From: Mesorhizobium sp. J8
GTDB taxonomy: Bacteria; Pseudomonadota; Alphaproteobacteria; Rhizobiales; Rhizobiaceae
Direction: 5' to 3'
Assembly: GCF_016591715.1 (NCBI RefSeq)
Contig: NZ_AP024109.1
Coordinates: forward strand, 1,922,001-1,986,000
DNA length: 64,000 bases
Shown: positions 32,806 through 42,800 of the stretch, piece after piece
Position numbering within the stretch: the stretch's first letter is position 1
Layout: each line of letters begins with the position of its first letter
Notes under the pieces: generated by a model
What the model was told of the DNA's origin: nothing
What the model saw: the letters and a program-made list of their open reading frames with translations, nothing else
The model's database searches: none
Program-made: the position numbers and the translations under genes

Positions 32806-33825
32806 ATGCCCAGAATAATTCCGGTGCTTGATCTCGATCGTCTGGAGCAAGGCCCGTCGGAGCTGCGGACGTTTCTTTTCGATCTTCGCACCGCCGCCCG
32901 CGATGTCGGTTTCTTCTATCTGAGCGGCCACGGCATCACCCAGCCGGAGATCGACGCGGTGCTGGGCGCCGCGCGCAGCTTCTTCGCCTTGCCGGAAGCC
33001 GACAAGCTCGCCATCGAAATGGTGAAGTCGCCGCAGTTTCGCGGCTATACGCGCGCCGGCGGCGAGCTGACCAGGGGCAAGGCCGACTGGCGCGAGCAGC
33101 TCGATATCGGCGTCGAACGCACGACCATTGCGCAAGGGCCGGGCGTGCCGGCCTGGACGCGGCTGCAGGGCCCGAACCAGTGGCCTGCCGCGCTCCCTGA
33201 TCTCAAGCCCGCGCTGCTTGCCTGGCAGGCCAAGGCGACCGACGTGGCGATCCGGCTGCTCAAGGCCTTCGCGCTGTCGCTCGACCAGCCGGAAGACGCC
33301 TTCGACCCGATCTACCGCGGCGAACCGAACCACCGCATGAAGATCGTGCGCTACCCCGGCCGCAATGCCACCGGCGACGACCAGGGTGTCGGCGCGCACA
33401 AGGATGGCGGCTTCCTCACGCTTTTGCTGCAGGACGAGAACAAGGGCCTGCAGGTCGAATATGACGGTAGCTGGGTCGACGTCGACCCGATCCCGCGAAC
33501 GCTTGTCGTCAACATCGGCGAGCTGCTCGAACTCGCCTCGAACGGCTATCTCAGGGCTACCGTGCATCGCGTCGTCACGCCGCCGGCCGGCGTCGAACGG
33601 ATTTCGGTGCCGTTCTTCTTCAGCGCCCGGCTTGACGCCACCATCCCGCTGCTCGATCTGCCCGAGGAGCTGGCGGCCGAAGCGCGCGGCCCGGCCAGCG
33701 ATCCCGACAATCCGCTCTTCCGCAATGTCGGGACCAACGTACTGAAAAGCCGGCTGAGGTCGCATCCCGACGTGGCGCGGCGTCACTATGCCGACCTTCT
33801 GGAAAAAGCATCGGTCGCCGGCTGA
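32806..33825 (+). CDS. 2-oxoglutarate/Fe(II)-dependent dioxygenase (isopenicillin N synthase-like)
   Basis: 339 residues. The N-terminal DIOX_N region (RDVGFFYLSGHGI) is followed by the double-stranded beta-helix with the iron triad His198-x-Asp200 (GAHKDGG) and His254 (TVHRV), plus Arg265-x-Ser267 for 2-oxoglutarate. An AGAGGAG ribosome site precedes the ATG at 32806. Similar bacterial proteins oxidise small amino-acid or nucleobase-like substrates; the substrate is not identifiable here. It is monocistronic by spacing and is followed by a small RNA gene. Confidence 0.92.
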   Translation: MPRIIPVLDLDRLEQGPSELRTFLFDLRTAARDVGFFYLSGHGITQPEIDAVLGAARSFFALPEADKLAIEMVKSPQFRGYTRAGGELTRGKADWREQLDIGVERTTIAQGPGVPAWTRLQGPNQWPAALPDLKPALLAWQAKATDVAIRLLKAFALSLDQPEDAFDPIYRGEPNHRMKIVRYPGRNATGDDQGVGAHKDGGFLTLLLQDENKGLQVEYDGSWVDVDPIPRTLVVNIGELLELASNGYLRATVHRVVTPPAGVERISVPFFFSARLDATIPLLDLPEELAAEARGPASDPDNPLFRNVGTNVLKSRLRSHPDVARRHYADLLEKASVAG

Positions 33826-33895
33826 CAAAAGCTGATAAGTGAGCGAGATTTTTTCGTGATTTCGGTCCTTTTTGGAATTCCGTTCGTGGAAAATA

Positions 33896-34020
33896 CACCG
33901 TTCAGGCCCCAAATAAGGGGCATCGCTCGGTGTTTTCCTCCCATTGCGCCGAGCGATGTTCCCCTCTGAAGGTTATGACCTTCATTCTTGGCCGGGCCGC
34001 TTTCGCGCCCGGCCTTTTTC
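33896..34020 (+). ncRNA. Probable trans-acting small RNA, alpha-r14/NfeR1-like, with anti-Shine-Dalgarno loop
   Basis: About 120 bases with successive structures: GCCCC-AAATAA-GGGGC (33906-33921); a perfect 10-bp stem CATCGCTCGG/CCGAGCGATG (33921-33930 with 33949-33958) whose 18-base loop contains TTTTCCTCCCATT; a GAAGGT/ACCTTC hairpin (33968-33983); and a strong terminator. The outer AGGGG and CCCCT can extend the second stem. A loop-exposed CCTCCC that can bind ribosome sites and about 123 bases of length are what I recall for rhizobial alpha-r14 RNAs. The 5' end is estimated. Confidence 0.75.
33990..34019 (+). terminator. Rho-independent terminator of the small RNA
   Basis: GGCCGGGC (33990-33997) pairs with GCCCGGCC (34007-34014), directly followed by TTTTT. 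It is one of the two clearest intrinsic terminators in the window. Confidence 0.9.
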
Positions 34021-34281
34021 TTTCAGCGCTGGGAATGCAGCGATCAGATCGCCGATACGCTCGGCCTGCACATGAATTGATCCCTTCATCCGCTCCGGCC
34101 CCGTCGGCGGCCCTCTGCTCGAATTCCGCTTGCTCGAACCTCAAGCGCATCCCTCGCCATCCATCCTGACATGAATGCGCGAACCGCTGTGTTACGGTGC
34201 TGATAATGTTCACGGCATCCGCTCGGGCCTGCCGCAAAGCCAAGAGGAGAGTTCATCACGTCCAGGATCAGCCGTCGCGCC

Positions 34282-34644
34282 TTGCTTTTTCATTCCGGCT
34301 GCGCTGTCGTCGCCTCGACCGTTGCAGCGGACGCTCACAGCGCAAAGGCACTGAAACATAACCGGCAACCGTCCAAGGACCTGATCGCCCTGATCGAGGC
34401 GCACAAGACAAGCTACGCAGCGTTCGGCAAGCTCGTCCACAAAACGGGCAGCCATAGCCGCGACCATATCGAGGCCGGCCGAGAGGAGGAGAGGGCGCTG
34501 CTGGCCATCTGCGCCTATCGGGCGGTCAAGGAAGGCGACCGCTTGGCCAAGGCCCGATATCTCTTAGAGATTGAGGCGCGCGGCGAACTCGATCTGCCAG
34601 AACACATGCAAGCTCTTCTGCGCTCGACAATGTGGACGGTGTGA
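34282..34644 (+). CDS. Small Tat-signal-like protein with no standard start codon in the right place
   Basis: 120 residues from a TTG at 34282, but coding evidence extends upstream. In frame from 34255 the residues read SRISRRALLFHSG, a twin-arginine motif followed by a hydrophobic segment ending near ADAHSA. A good AAGAGGAGAG ribosome site (34243-34251) sits just before an ATC (34255) or ACG (34258) codon. No ATG, GTG or TTG occurs between the upstream stop at 34204 and 34282. The mature part is helical and Glu/Lys-rich with no recognised family. It is either a non-canonical start or a start-codon mutation. Confidence 0.55.
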   Translation: MLFHSGCAVVASTVAADAHSAKALKHNRQPSKDLIALIEAHKTSYAAFGKLVHKTGSHSRDHIEAGREEERALLAICAYRAVKEGDRLAKARYLLEIEARGELDLPEHMQALLRSTMWTV

Positions 34645-34780
34645 GACTTTCAGCCGCATAGGCGGTCGAACCCGGAATGTCCGCGATGATGCAGAGTTTG
34701 GAGCCGATCATTCTGGCGATGCTGTTCCTGTCGAAGGGCTGACGCGGTTCGGTGATGCAGCGACTGAAATCGGCGTAGAA

Positions 34781-35683
34781 TTAGTTCATCATCTTTGGCA
34801 ATCCCGCCGCCAGCGCATCGACGGTCAGCCGCACTTTCAGCGGCAGGTGCGGCGTCTGCAGCCAGAGCGCATGGCAGTCATAGAGATAGTCGCCTTGCTC
34901 AGGCAGCAGGCGGACCAGTGTGCCGCCCTCGATGCGTTCACGCACCAGCCAGTATGGCAGCCAGGCCAGTCCCAGGCCGTCGGTTGCCGCATCGGCGATG
35001 GCGTCGAGGTCGTCGAGCCGCAGCCGGCCGGCGGGCACGATCTCCGCGACCGAATCCTCGTCGCGAGGAAATAGCCATGGTTGCAGCGCCTGGCCGAGCC
35101 GCCGGTAGATGATCGCCTGATGGCTGGCGATGTCTTCGAGTTGAAGCGGTCGGCCGAAGGTTTCGATGTAGGACGGCGAAGCGCAGACGATCATGCGCTG
35201 GCGCGCGACGCGGCGCGCGACGATGCCGGCCCTGTCATCCAGCGTGCCGGTGCGGATCGCCAGGTCGAAACCGTCATCGACGAGATCGGCGAAACGATCA
35301 CTGAGCGACAGGTCCAATTCCAGCGTCGGTTAACGCCGGGCAAGCGCGAGCAGGATCGGCGTGACGCAGTGGCGGCCGAAATGCGCCGGCATCGTCACGC
35401 GCAGCTTGCCGCGCGGCTCGGATAATTGATCGGCCGCCAGCGCGTCGGCGGCTTGCGCTTCGGCCAGCACGATGCGGCAACGCTCGTAATAGGCGCGCCC
35501 GAAATCGGTCAGGCTCTGCCGGCGCGTGGTGCGGTTGATGAGGCGCATGCCGAGCCGCTCTCCGAGGAAACGGACATGCTTGCCCACCATCGGCCCCGAC
35601 AGATCGAGCGCCGCCGCGGCGGCCGCGAACGAGCCGAGATCGACGGCCTTGACGAACACATCCATGCTTTCGAGGCGATCCAT
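34781..35683 (-). pseudogene. LysR-family regulator interrupted by a single stop codon
   Basis: The two halves form one standard 300-residue LysR protein in one frame: HTH (MDVFVKAVDLGSFAAAAAALD...) and effector domain (DLSLSDRF...FDLAIRTG). They are separated by one TAA (35330-35332, minus strand) where family members read LARRYPxLxL, so a Tyr codon became a stop. No frameshift is needed. The gene is divergent from a quinone oxidoreductase, its probable former target. A sequencing error or readthrough cannot be excluded. Confidence 0.85.
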
Positions 35684-35785
35684 ATTCAAAACCATTCGTT
35701 TCGACTGTTCTGCCCGCGCGCCCATTTATCGCTCCTCCAGGTCTCTGCATAGTCAATTCTATCGGTTTGTTTTGAGATTGCAGGC

Positions 35786-36772
35786 ATGGCAAGGGTTGTT
35801 CGCTTTCACAGTCATGGCGGTCCAGAGGTGCTTCGCATCGTGGACATAGAAGTTCCGCAGCCAGGCCCCGGTGAGATCCGGATCCACGTCAGGGCGCTGG
35901 GCCTGAACCGCGCCGAGGCCTCGATGCGCAACGGCTCTTACATCGAGAAGCCGACGCTGCCGTCGGGTCTCGGCCTCGAAGCGGCGGGGGTCGTCGAGGC
36001 GGTGGGAACCGGCGTGGAAGTCTTCGCACCGGGCGATGCGGTCAGCATCATCCCGCCGCGCTCGATGGCGCGCTGGCCGGCCTATGGCGAGCTCGTGAAT
36101 TTTCCAGCCGAGCTTGCAGTAAAACATCCGCCGTCGCTTTCATTCGAGGCCGCCGCCGCGACATGGATGCAATATCTCACCGCCTATGGCGCGCTGATCG
36201 ACGTCGCCCGCCTCGGTCGCGGCGAGCCCGTCGTCATCACCGCCGCGTCGAGCAGCGTCGGGCTCGCCGCGATTCAAATCGCCAACAGAATTGGCGCCGT
36301 CCCGATCGCCGTCACCCGGACATCGGCCAAGAAGATAGCGTTGCTCGATGCCGGAGCGGCGCATGTGGTGGCGCTGGCCGAGGAGGACCTCGAGGCGCGA
36401 CTGAAGGCAATCGCGCTGCATGGCGTGCGCGTCGTCCTCGACGCGGTCGGCGGTCCAATCTTCACGCCGCTGACGGCCGCGATGGCGCGCGGCGGCATTC
36501 TCATTGAATATGGCGGCCTCAGCCCCGAGCCGACGCCGTTCCCGCTGTTCGAGGTCCTTGCGAAGACGTTGACGCTGCGCGGCTACCTCGTCCACGAGAT
36601 CACCGGCGATCCCGCCCGGCTCGAAGCCGCCAAGGCCTTCATCCTCGATGGCCTGGCCTCAGGCGCGCTGAAGCCGATTGTCGCCAGGACGTTTGCGTTC
36701 GAGGAGATCGCCGAGGCGCACCGTTTTCTGGAAGCAGGGGAACAGTTCGGCAAGATCGTGGTGACCGTTTGA
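35786..36772 (+). CDS. Zinc-independent MDR-family oxidoreductase (quinone reductase-like)
   Basis: 328 residues with an N-terminal GroES-like domain and a Rossmann domain starting near 140, with ITAASSSVGLAAIQIA as the NADPH-binding loop. The catalytic and structural zinc ligands of alcohol dehydrogenases are absent, as in QOR/zeta-crystallin enzymes. It is divergent from the broken LysR gene, an arrangement in which the regulator normally controls the reductase. It may therefore now be unregulated. Confidence 0.9.
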   Translation: MARVVRFHSHGGPEVLRIVDIEVPQPGPGEIRIHVRALGLNRAEASMRNGSYIEKPTLPSGLGLEAAGVVEAVGTGVEVFAPGDAVSIIPPRSMARWPAYGELVNFPAELAVKHPPSLSFEAAAATWMQYLTAYGALIDVARLGRGEPVVITAASSSVGLAAIQIANRIGAVPIAVTRTSAKKIALLDAGAAHVVALAEEDLEARLKAIALHGVRVVLDAVGGPIFTPLTAAMARGGILIEYGGLSPEPTPFPLFEVLAKTLTLRGYLVHEITGDPARLEAAKAFILDGLASGALKPIVARTFAFEEIAEAHRFLEAGEQFGKIVVTV

Positions 36773-36871
36773 GGCTCGCCTCGGCCGGAAAAGCGACTAT
36801 CCGCTTGGCAAGCGGGGCTGCCTCGGGCCAAACTGATCAATCTGCATGCCTGCCTCAAGGAGACTTCGAAG

Positions 36872-37831
36872 ATGACCGCCAACGTTTTTTCCGGCTGCAT
36901 GCCGGCGCTGATGACGCCTTGCACCGATGACCGCCAGCCCGACTTCGACGCGCTGGTGCGCAAGGGGCGCGAACTGATCGCTGCCGGCATGTCGGCCGTC
37001 GTCTATTGCGGCTCGATGGGCGACTGGCCGCTCTTGACCGACGCGCAGCGCATGGAAGGCGTCGAGCGCCTGGTAAAGGCCGGCGTCCCGGTAATCGTCG
37101 GCACCGGCGCGGTGAATACCGCCAGCGCGGTGGCGCACGCTGCCCATGCCCAGAAGGTCGGCGCGCGAGGCTTGATGGTCATTCCGCGCGTTCTGTCGCG
37201 CGGGCCGTCGGTGACGGCGCAGCGCCACCACTTCAAGGCGATCCTCGCCGCCGCGCCCGCCCTGCCGGCGGTGATCTACAACAGCCCTTATTACGGCTTT
37301 GCCACGCGCGCCGACCTCTTCTTCGCGCTGCGCGCCGAGCATCCGAACCTGGTCGGCTTCAAGGAGTTCGGCGGCCCGGCGGATCTGCGCTACGCTGCGG
37401 AAAACATCACCAGCCGCGACGACGAGGTTGCGCTGATGATCGGTGTCGACACCGCCGTCTTCCATGGCTTCGTCAATTGCGGAGCGTCCGGTGCCATCAC
37501 CGGCATCGGCAACGTGCTGCCGAAAGAAGTGCTGCATCTGGTCGGCCTCAGCCAGGCCGCGGCGAAGGGGGACGCCGAGGCGCGCCGGCTGGCGCAGGAA
37601 CTGGACGCGGCGCTTGCCGTGCTGTCCTCCTTCGACGAGGGCCCGGACCTCGTGCTCTATTTCAAGCACATGATGGTGTTGAAGGGTAATCCCGAATACA
37701 AGCTGCACTTCAACGAGACGGATGCGCTGAGCGACAGCCAACGCGGCTATGCCGAGCAGCAGCTCAAGCTGTTCGACGCCTGGTATGCGCAGTGGTCGAG
37801 GCAGCCTGTCATGGCAAGATACGCGGCCTGA
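36872..37831 (+). CDS. Dihydrodipicolinate synthase/N-acetylneuraminate lyase family aldolase
   Basis: 319-residue TIM-barrel lyase: Schiff-base Lys164 (VGFKEFGG) and Tyr136 (YNSPYYG) are in place. The usual GGTGE/GSTGE pyruvate loop reads CGSMGDWPLL, so it is not a housekeeping DapA. Members with this loop include hydroxyproline-pathway deaminases and sugar-acid lyases; I cannot choose between them. Spacing suggests a single-gene unit. Confidence 0.87.
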   Translation: MTANVFSGCMPALMTPCTDDRQPDFDALVRKGRELIAAGMSAVVYCGSMGDWPLLTDAQRMEGVERLVKAGVPVIVGTGAVNTASAVAHAAHAQKVGARGLMVIPRVLSRGPSVTAQRHHFKAILAAAPALPAVIYNSPYYGFATRADLFFALRAEHPNLVGFKEFGGPADLRYAAENITSRDDEVALMIGVDTAVFHGFVNCGASGAITGIGNVLPKEVLHLVGLSQAAAKGDAEARRLAQELDAALAVLSSFDEGPDLVLYFKHMMVLKGNPEYKLHFNETDALSDSQRGYAEQQLKLFDAWYAQWSRQPVMARYAA

Positions 37832-37909
37832 GCCGGCGATCGCGATCGCAAGATCTTCGGCGATCCAACTGGCCGGTTTGACAGGCTGCACCCGTGCTCG
37901 GCCAAAGGC

Positions 37910-38806
37910 TCAATAGGCCGCGGCCGAGCCGGGTATGGCCTGAAGGCGCTCGATGTCCTGACGGGGCGGAGCGCCGAACAGGCGCCGATATTCGCGACTG
38001 AACTGGGACGGGCTGTCATAGCCGACTGCGAAACCGGCCGTGCCGGCGTTGGCCCCGTCGGCCAGCATCAGCCTCCGCGCTTCCTGCAGGCGTAGCTGCT
38101 TTTGATATTCCAGCGGGGTCATGCGCGTGATCGCCTTGAAGTGAGCATGAAGCGACGACGCGCTCATGCCTGAGGCCGCGGCAATCTCGTCGATCCGCAA
38201 TTGCGCCTGGAAGCCGTTCCGAATCGTTGCGATCGCGCGGCTCACCTGGTTCAGGTGGCTATCCACGGTTCCCATTTGACGAAGCGTTGCGCCATGCGGA
38301 CCGGTAAGCAGACGGTAGAGGATTTCGCGCTCTATCAGCGGGGCCAGAGCATCGATGGTTTCGGGGCGATCGAGTAGCTTCACCAATCGGCTCGCGGCAT
38401 CGATCAGGTCCGGGTCGCTTGGATAGACCGCAAGCACAGGCAAGTCCTTTTCCCCAAAAGCCCGCCGCTCCGTCACAAGCAGGTCGGCAAGTGCCGCGAG
38501 GTCGAAGTCGATCTTGCAGCATAGATATGGTGCGGCCGGACTGGCCTCGAGAACATGGCCGACCAGAGGCAGGTCGACCGAAACAAGGAGATAGCTCGAT
38601 GCATCATAGACCACGTTCTGGTCTGCCAGCGAGACGCGTTTCGACCCCTGGGCGATTATGCAAAGCGAGGCTTCATAGACCGCCGGCACCGGCGCGCTGG
38701 GCTGGTCGGCACGAATGAGCGTCAGCCGGGGTATCGCGGTGCTTGAAATGCCCGGATTCCTGGTATGCCGGGCAATCAGCCCGGCCAGTTCGGTGATTTT
38801 TCCCAT
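37910..38806 (-). CDS. AraC-family transcriptional regulator (AraC_N type)
   Basis: 298 residues. The N-terminal AraC_N cupin-like domain (about 20-170) has LCIIAQGSKRVSL and YDASSYLLVSVDLP. The C-terminal double HTH (about 195-290) contains LRIDEIAAASGMSASSLHAHFKA and AVGYDSPSQFSREYRRLFG. It is divergent from an SDR gene, its likely target, a frequent pairing for this subfamily. Confidence 0.93.
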   Translation of the reverse strand: MGKITELAGLIARHTRNPGISSTAIPRLTLIRADQPSAPVPAVYEASLCIIAQGSKRVSLADQNVVYDASSYLLVSVDLPLVGHVLEASPAAPYLCCKIDFDLAALADLLVTERRAFGEKDLPVLAVYPSDPDLIDAASRLVKLLDRPETIDALAPLIEREILYRLLTGPHGATLRQMGTVDSHLNQVSRAIATIRNGFQAQLRIDEIAAASGMSASSLHAHFKAITRMTPLEYQKQLRLQEARRLMLADGANAGTAGFAVGYDSPSQFSREYRRLFGAPPRQDIERLQAIPGSAAAY

Positions 38807-38955
38807 GCCGCATAAATCTGCATCGCGTGGAATGTTGCAAGGCTAGTTCGCCTGATTTGGAGGATTGTGCAAACTCTTCGGACAATCACGCTACCGGTCT
38901 TCGCCTGTGCGGCGCCATTTTCCATCCCGTCACCGCAAGCCAAAAAGGAACGATC

Positions 38956-39681
38956 ATGACGGGACTGAAAGACAAGGTTGTACTCATCACGGGCGCATCG
39001 AGCGGCATCGGCGAAGCGACGGTGCGAGAGCTTGCCGCGGCCGGCGTCAGGCTGTTCATCGGAGCCCGACGCGCCGAACGTCTGAAGGCGCTGGCCGGGA
39101 AAATCGGTGAACGCGTCGCCTGGCGCGAACTGGACGTAACGAATGCCGAGAGCTTCGACGCTTTCGCCGATGCCGCTCATGCCCGATTCGGGCGAATCGA
39201 TGCGCTGGTCAACAATGCCGGCGTCATGCCGCTGTCGCCGCTTGCCGCCCTGAAACGCGACGAGTGGGCGCGCATGGTAAACGTCAACATCTTCGGCGTG
39301 CTGAACGGGATCGCGTCGGTGCTGCCGCGCTTCGTCGCGCAGAAAAACGGCCACGTCGTCAACGTGGCGTCCGTCGGCGCGCATCTCGTGCTGCCCACCG
39401 CGGCGGTCTACTGTGGTACGAAATATGCGGTGTGGGCGATCACCGAAGGCCTGCGGCAGGAGCACGACGACATCCGCGCCACGATCATCTCCCCCGGCGT
39501 GACCGCGACCGAATTGGGCGACGACATCAGCGACCCGCACGTGGCAGCGGCTTTGAAAGAGTGGCGGCAAAAGTCGCTGACGCCGGACGCCATCGCCCGT
39601 GCGATCCGCTTCGCGCTCGAACAGCCTGACGGCGTCGACGTCAACGAAGTGATCGTGCGCCCGACCGCCGCCAACATGTAG
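38956..39681 (+). CDS. Short-chain dehydrogenase/reductase
   Basis: 241 residues: TGASSGIG cofactor loop, NNAG, Ser in NVASVGA and the active site YCGTKYAVWA. The tail DVNEVIVRPTAANM is typical of the YdfG-like SDRs controlled by divergent AraC proteins. The AAGGAA ribosome site fixes the ATG at 38956. The substrate is unknown; serine or 3-hydroxy acids and aldehydes are usual for the clade. Confidence 0.92.
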   Translation: MTGLKDKVVLITGASSGIGEATVRELAAAGVRLFIGARRAERLKALAGKIGERVAWRELDVTNAESFDAFADAAHARFGRIDALVNNAGVMPLSPLAALKRDEWARMVNVNIFGVLNGIASVLPRFVAQKNGHVVNVASVGAHLVLPTAAVYCGTKYAVWAITEGLRQEHDDIRATIISPGVTATELGDDISDPHVAAALKEWRQKSLTPDAIARAIRFALEQPDGVDVNEVIVRPTAANM

Positions 39682-39894
39682 AGGCTTAGCCTGCTTGGTC
39701 GGCTTGCGGGCGAGGAACTCCGCGCATGCCACGCAGGAGCGGGTGCAAGCTGTCGGCGGGGATCAGTTCGCCCTGCACCACCCGTGCGCACCCGCTCCCG
39801 CAGCTCCTTGGCGCCACGTCATACTTGCTTTTGAACGGCAGCGATTGGCAATGAACAGGCCGGAGCTTGTTGCCGGCCTGGTCGCACGCTCGGC

Positions 39895-42800
39895 TCAGGC
39901 GGCCTTGACCTTCAGCTCTTCCTCGCCGCGCACCATCCTGGTCACGCCGGCGAAGTCGAGCTTGCCGGAGCCGAGCACCGGCACTTTCGGCACCACGCGC
40001 ACTTCGGCCGGCACCATCAGGTCCATGGCGCCGTTGGCCTTGGCGAAGGCGAGGAACTCGGCGCGGGTGGCGCCGGAAGCTTCCGTGATCAGGATCAGCT
40101 TCTCGCCCTTGCGCGCGTCCGGCAGCGTGGCGACGGCCGACGGCGAGCCTTTCCACAATTCGCCCGCCAGCGCCTCCACCGCGGCAAGCGAGACCATCTC
40201 GCCGCCGATCTTGGCGAAGCGCTTGGCGCGGCCGCGGATCGAGATGAAGCCCGCATCGTCGACGGTGACGACATCGCCGGTGTCGTGCCAACCATCCTTC
40301 AGCGGCTCGATCACGCCCGGATTCTCGGCGCGCAGGTAGCCGGCCATGACGTTGGGGCCGCGCACGAAAAGCCGCCCGCCTTCGTCGACGCCCGGCACCG
40401 GCTCGAGGCGGTACTCCATGCCGGGCATGATCTTACCGACGCTGCCCGATTTGTTGTACATCGGCGTGTTGATGGCGATCACCGGCGCGGTTTCGGTCAC
40501 GCCGTAGCCTTCCAGGATACGCAGGCCGAACTTCTCCATATAAGTCGTGCGCGTGGTGGCCTTGACCGGCTCGGCGCCGGCGAAGCAGTAGCGCACCGAT
40601 CGGAAGTCGTAAGGATGCGCCGTGCGGGCGTAGCCGGACAGGAACGTGTCGGTGCCGAAGATGATCGTCGCGTTCGACCCGTAGATCAGTTCCGGCACGA
40701 TGCGGTAGTGCAGCGGCGAGGGGTAGAAATAGACCGGCACGCCGGAAATCAGCGGCAGCACCGTGCCCGCCGTCATGCCGAAGGAGTGGAAGATCGGCAG
40801 CACGTTGAACACCTTGTCGCCCGAATGGAAGTCGATGCGCGAAGCGGCCTGGGCCGCATTGGCCAGGATGTTGCGGTGGGTGAGCACCACGCCCTTGGGC
40901 GTTCCTTCCGAGCCGGAGGTGAACAGGATCGCCGCCGGATCGTCGGCCTTGCGCGCCACCCGCGGCGTCGCCTTGCGCAACAGTCCAAGCAGCTTGTCCT
41001 TGAGGCCGATCGTGGCGCGCAGATCGTCTAGCCAGACGATGTCGACCGAACGGCCGATCTCCTCGACCACCGGCCCGAGCTTTGCCTGCTCGACGAAGGC
41101 GCGCGAGGTGAGCACGGTCCGCACCTCGGCCGCCTTGCAGGCCGACAGGATGTTCGCCGCACCCGCGGTGAAGTTGATCATCGCCGGCACCTTGCCGGCC
41201 GACATGACGCCGAGCAGCGTGGCGCAGGAGCCGTTGGCGTTGGGCAGCATGATGCCCAGCGTCTGCTGTCCGTCATAGAGGTGCTCGAACTTCTCGCCGA
41301 GCACGGCGGCGGCGGTTAGCAGCTTGCCGTAGCTCAGCGAACCGGTGACGGGATCCTGCACCGCAAGCTCCTTCATGCCGCGTTCGTGCGCCGTCTCGAT
41401 GATCTTCTCGAGCACCGTCTTGCCGATGTCCTGGGTGCGGAAGACGAGGTCCGACATCACCTGGTAGAGCGCCGAGCCCGCGGCGGCGCGACGCTGGCGC
41501 CCCTTCAGTTCCTGCGCGACTTCGAGCTTCACCGGCTCCAGGATGGTCACCTTGACCTTCGGGAACAGGCGGCGGCGCACATGCTGGGAGGAGAGCCGTG
41601 AGAAATAGCTCGTCTCCAGCCCCTCGATGCGCACCGGCACCACCATCGAGCCGGTCTTGTCGGCGACCATGGCGGCGCCGTCATAGACCTTCATCAGGCC
41701 GCCGGTGACGGTGATGCGGCCTTCCGGGAAGATGACCAGCGGATCGCCGCCCTGCACGATCTTGATCAGCGTTCGGGTCGACATCGGCTTGGCCGGATTG
41801 AGCGGCAAGGCGCGAGCAAGCTTCATGAACGGCTTCATCCACCACGCTTGGGCGATCGTGTAGTCGATGGCGAAGACCGGTTCCTCGTCGGTCAGCGTCA
41901 GCGCCAGCGGACCGTCGAGAAAGCTGACATGGTTGAGCGCCAGGATCGGCGCCTTGCCGGCCGCCTTGAGGTTGTCCAGCCCCTCGACTTCCAGCCGCAG
42001 GAAGGCGCGGAACAGGATCGAGACGAAATCGCGGAACGGATTGGTCGGCAGGAATTTCAGCATCAGCCAGGCGGCGACGGCGTTGGCGACGACGAGGCCG
42101 AACAGGATGCCCGCGATGGAGACGCCCGCCGCCTGGATGGCGGCGACGAGGATGCCGCCGACGGTCATGAAGCCGGCATTGACGATGCTGACCGCAGCAA
42201 CGACGCGGGCGCGGCGAGCTTCCGGCGACCAGGCCTGCACGGCGGCGAAGGTCGGCACGACGAGGAAGGCGGCGGCGATCGCCATGCCGGCGAGGTCGAT
42301 GGCGACGCGGATGGTGTTCGGGCCGGCAAAGAAGGCGGCAAGCGTCTCGGCCTGGGGCGAGGGCTGCATGCTGCCGATGGTCCAGGCGAGGTGCAGGCCG
42401 AACAGCGCCATCAGCGCGGTGCCGACAGGCGCGGGCAAAAGCACCATGCGTCCCTGCGACATCCAGGCGGCGATGGCCGAGCCGATGGCGATCGAGACGG
42501 CGAACACGGCGAGATAGGCGGTGACGGCGATCTCGTTGCCGCCGAGCGAATCCTTGATCAGCGACGGCAGGATGGACAGTACGATGGCGCCGACCAGCCA
42601 GAACCAGGAGGTCATCAGGCCTGCGCGCCAGATGCGCATGTCGGTGCGCAATTCGGCGACCTGCCGCCAAGTCGAGCGGAAGATGTTCTTGTCGATAGTA
42701 AGATTGGGAGCGGCCGAACCTGTCGAAGGGATGTAGCGGCTGACGAACCAGCAGCCGACGGCCAGGGCCATCATGATCGGCCCGAACACCGCAACCCCGA

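Noticed and set aside
34687..34743. 18-codon frame MMQSLEPIILAMLFLSKG resembling a DMT-transporter segment
   Set aside because: Too short and without flanking similarity; it could be a relic of an EamA gene but cannot be shown by eye.
39686..39845. Minus-strand stretch after the acyltransferase stop reading like a Cys-containing protein end (GELIPADSLHPLLRG)
   Set aside because: It looks coding-like, but no start codon or ribosome site exists between the acyltransferase stop and this stretch, so it is not supported as a gene.
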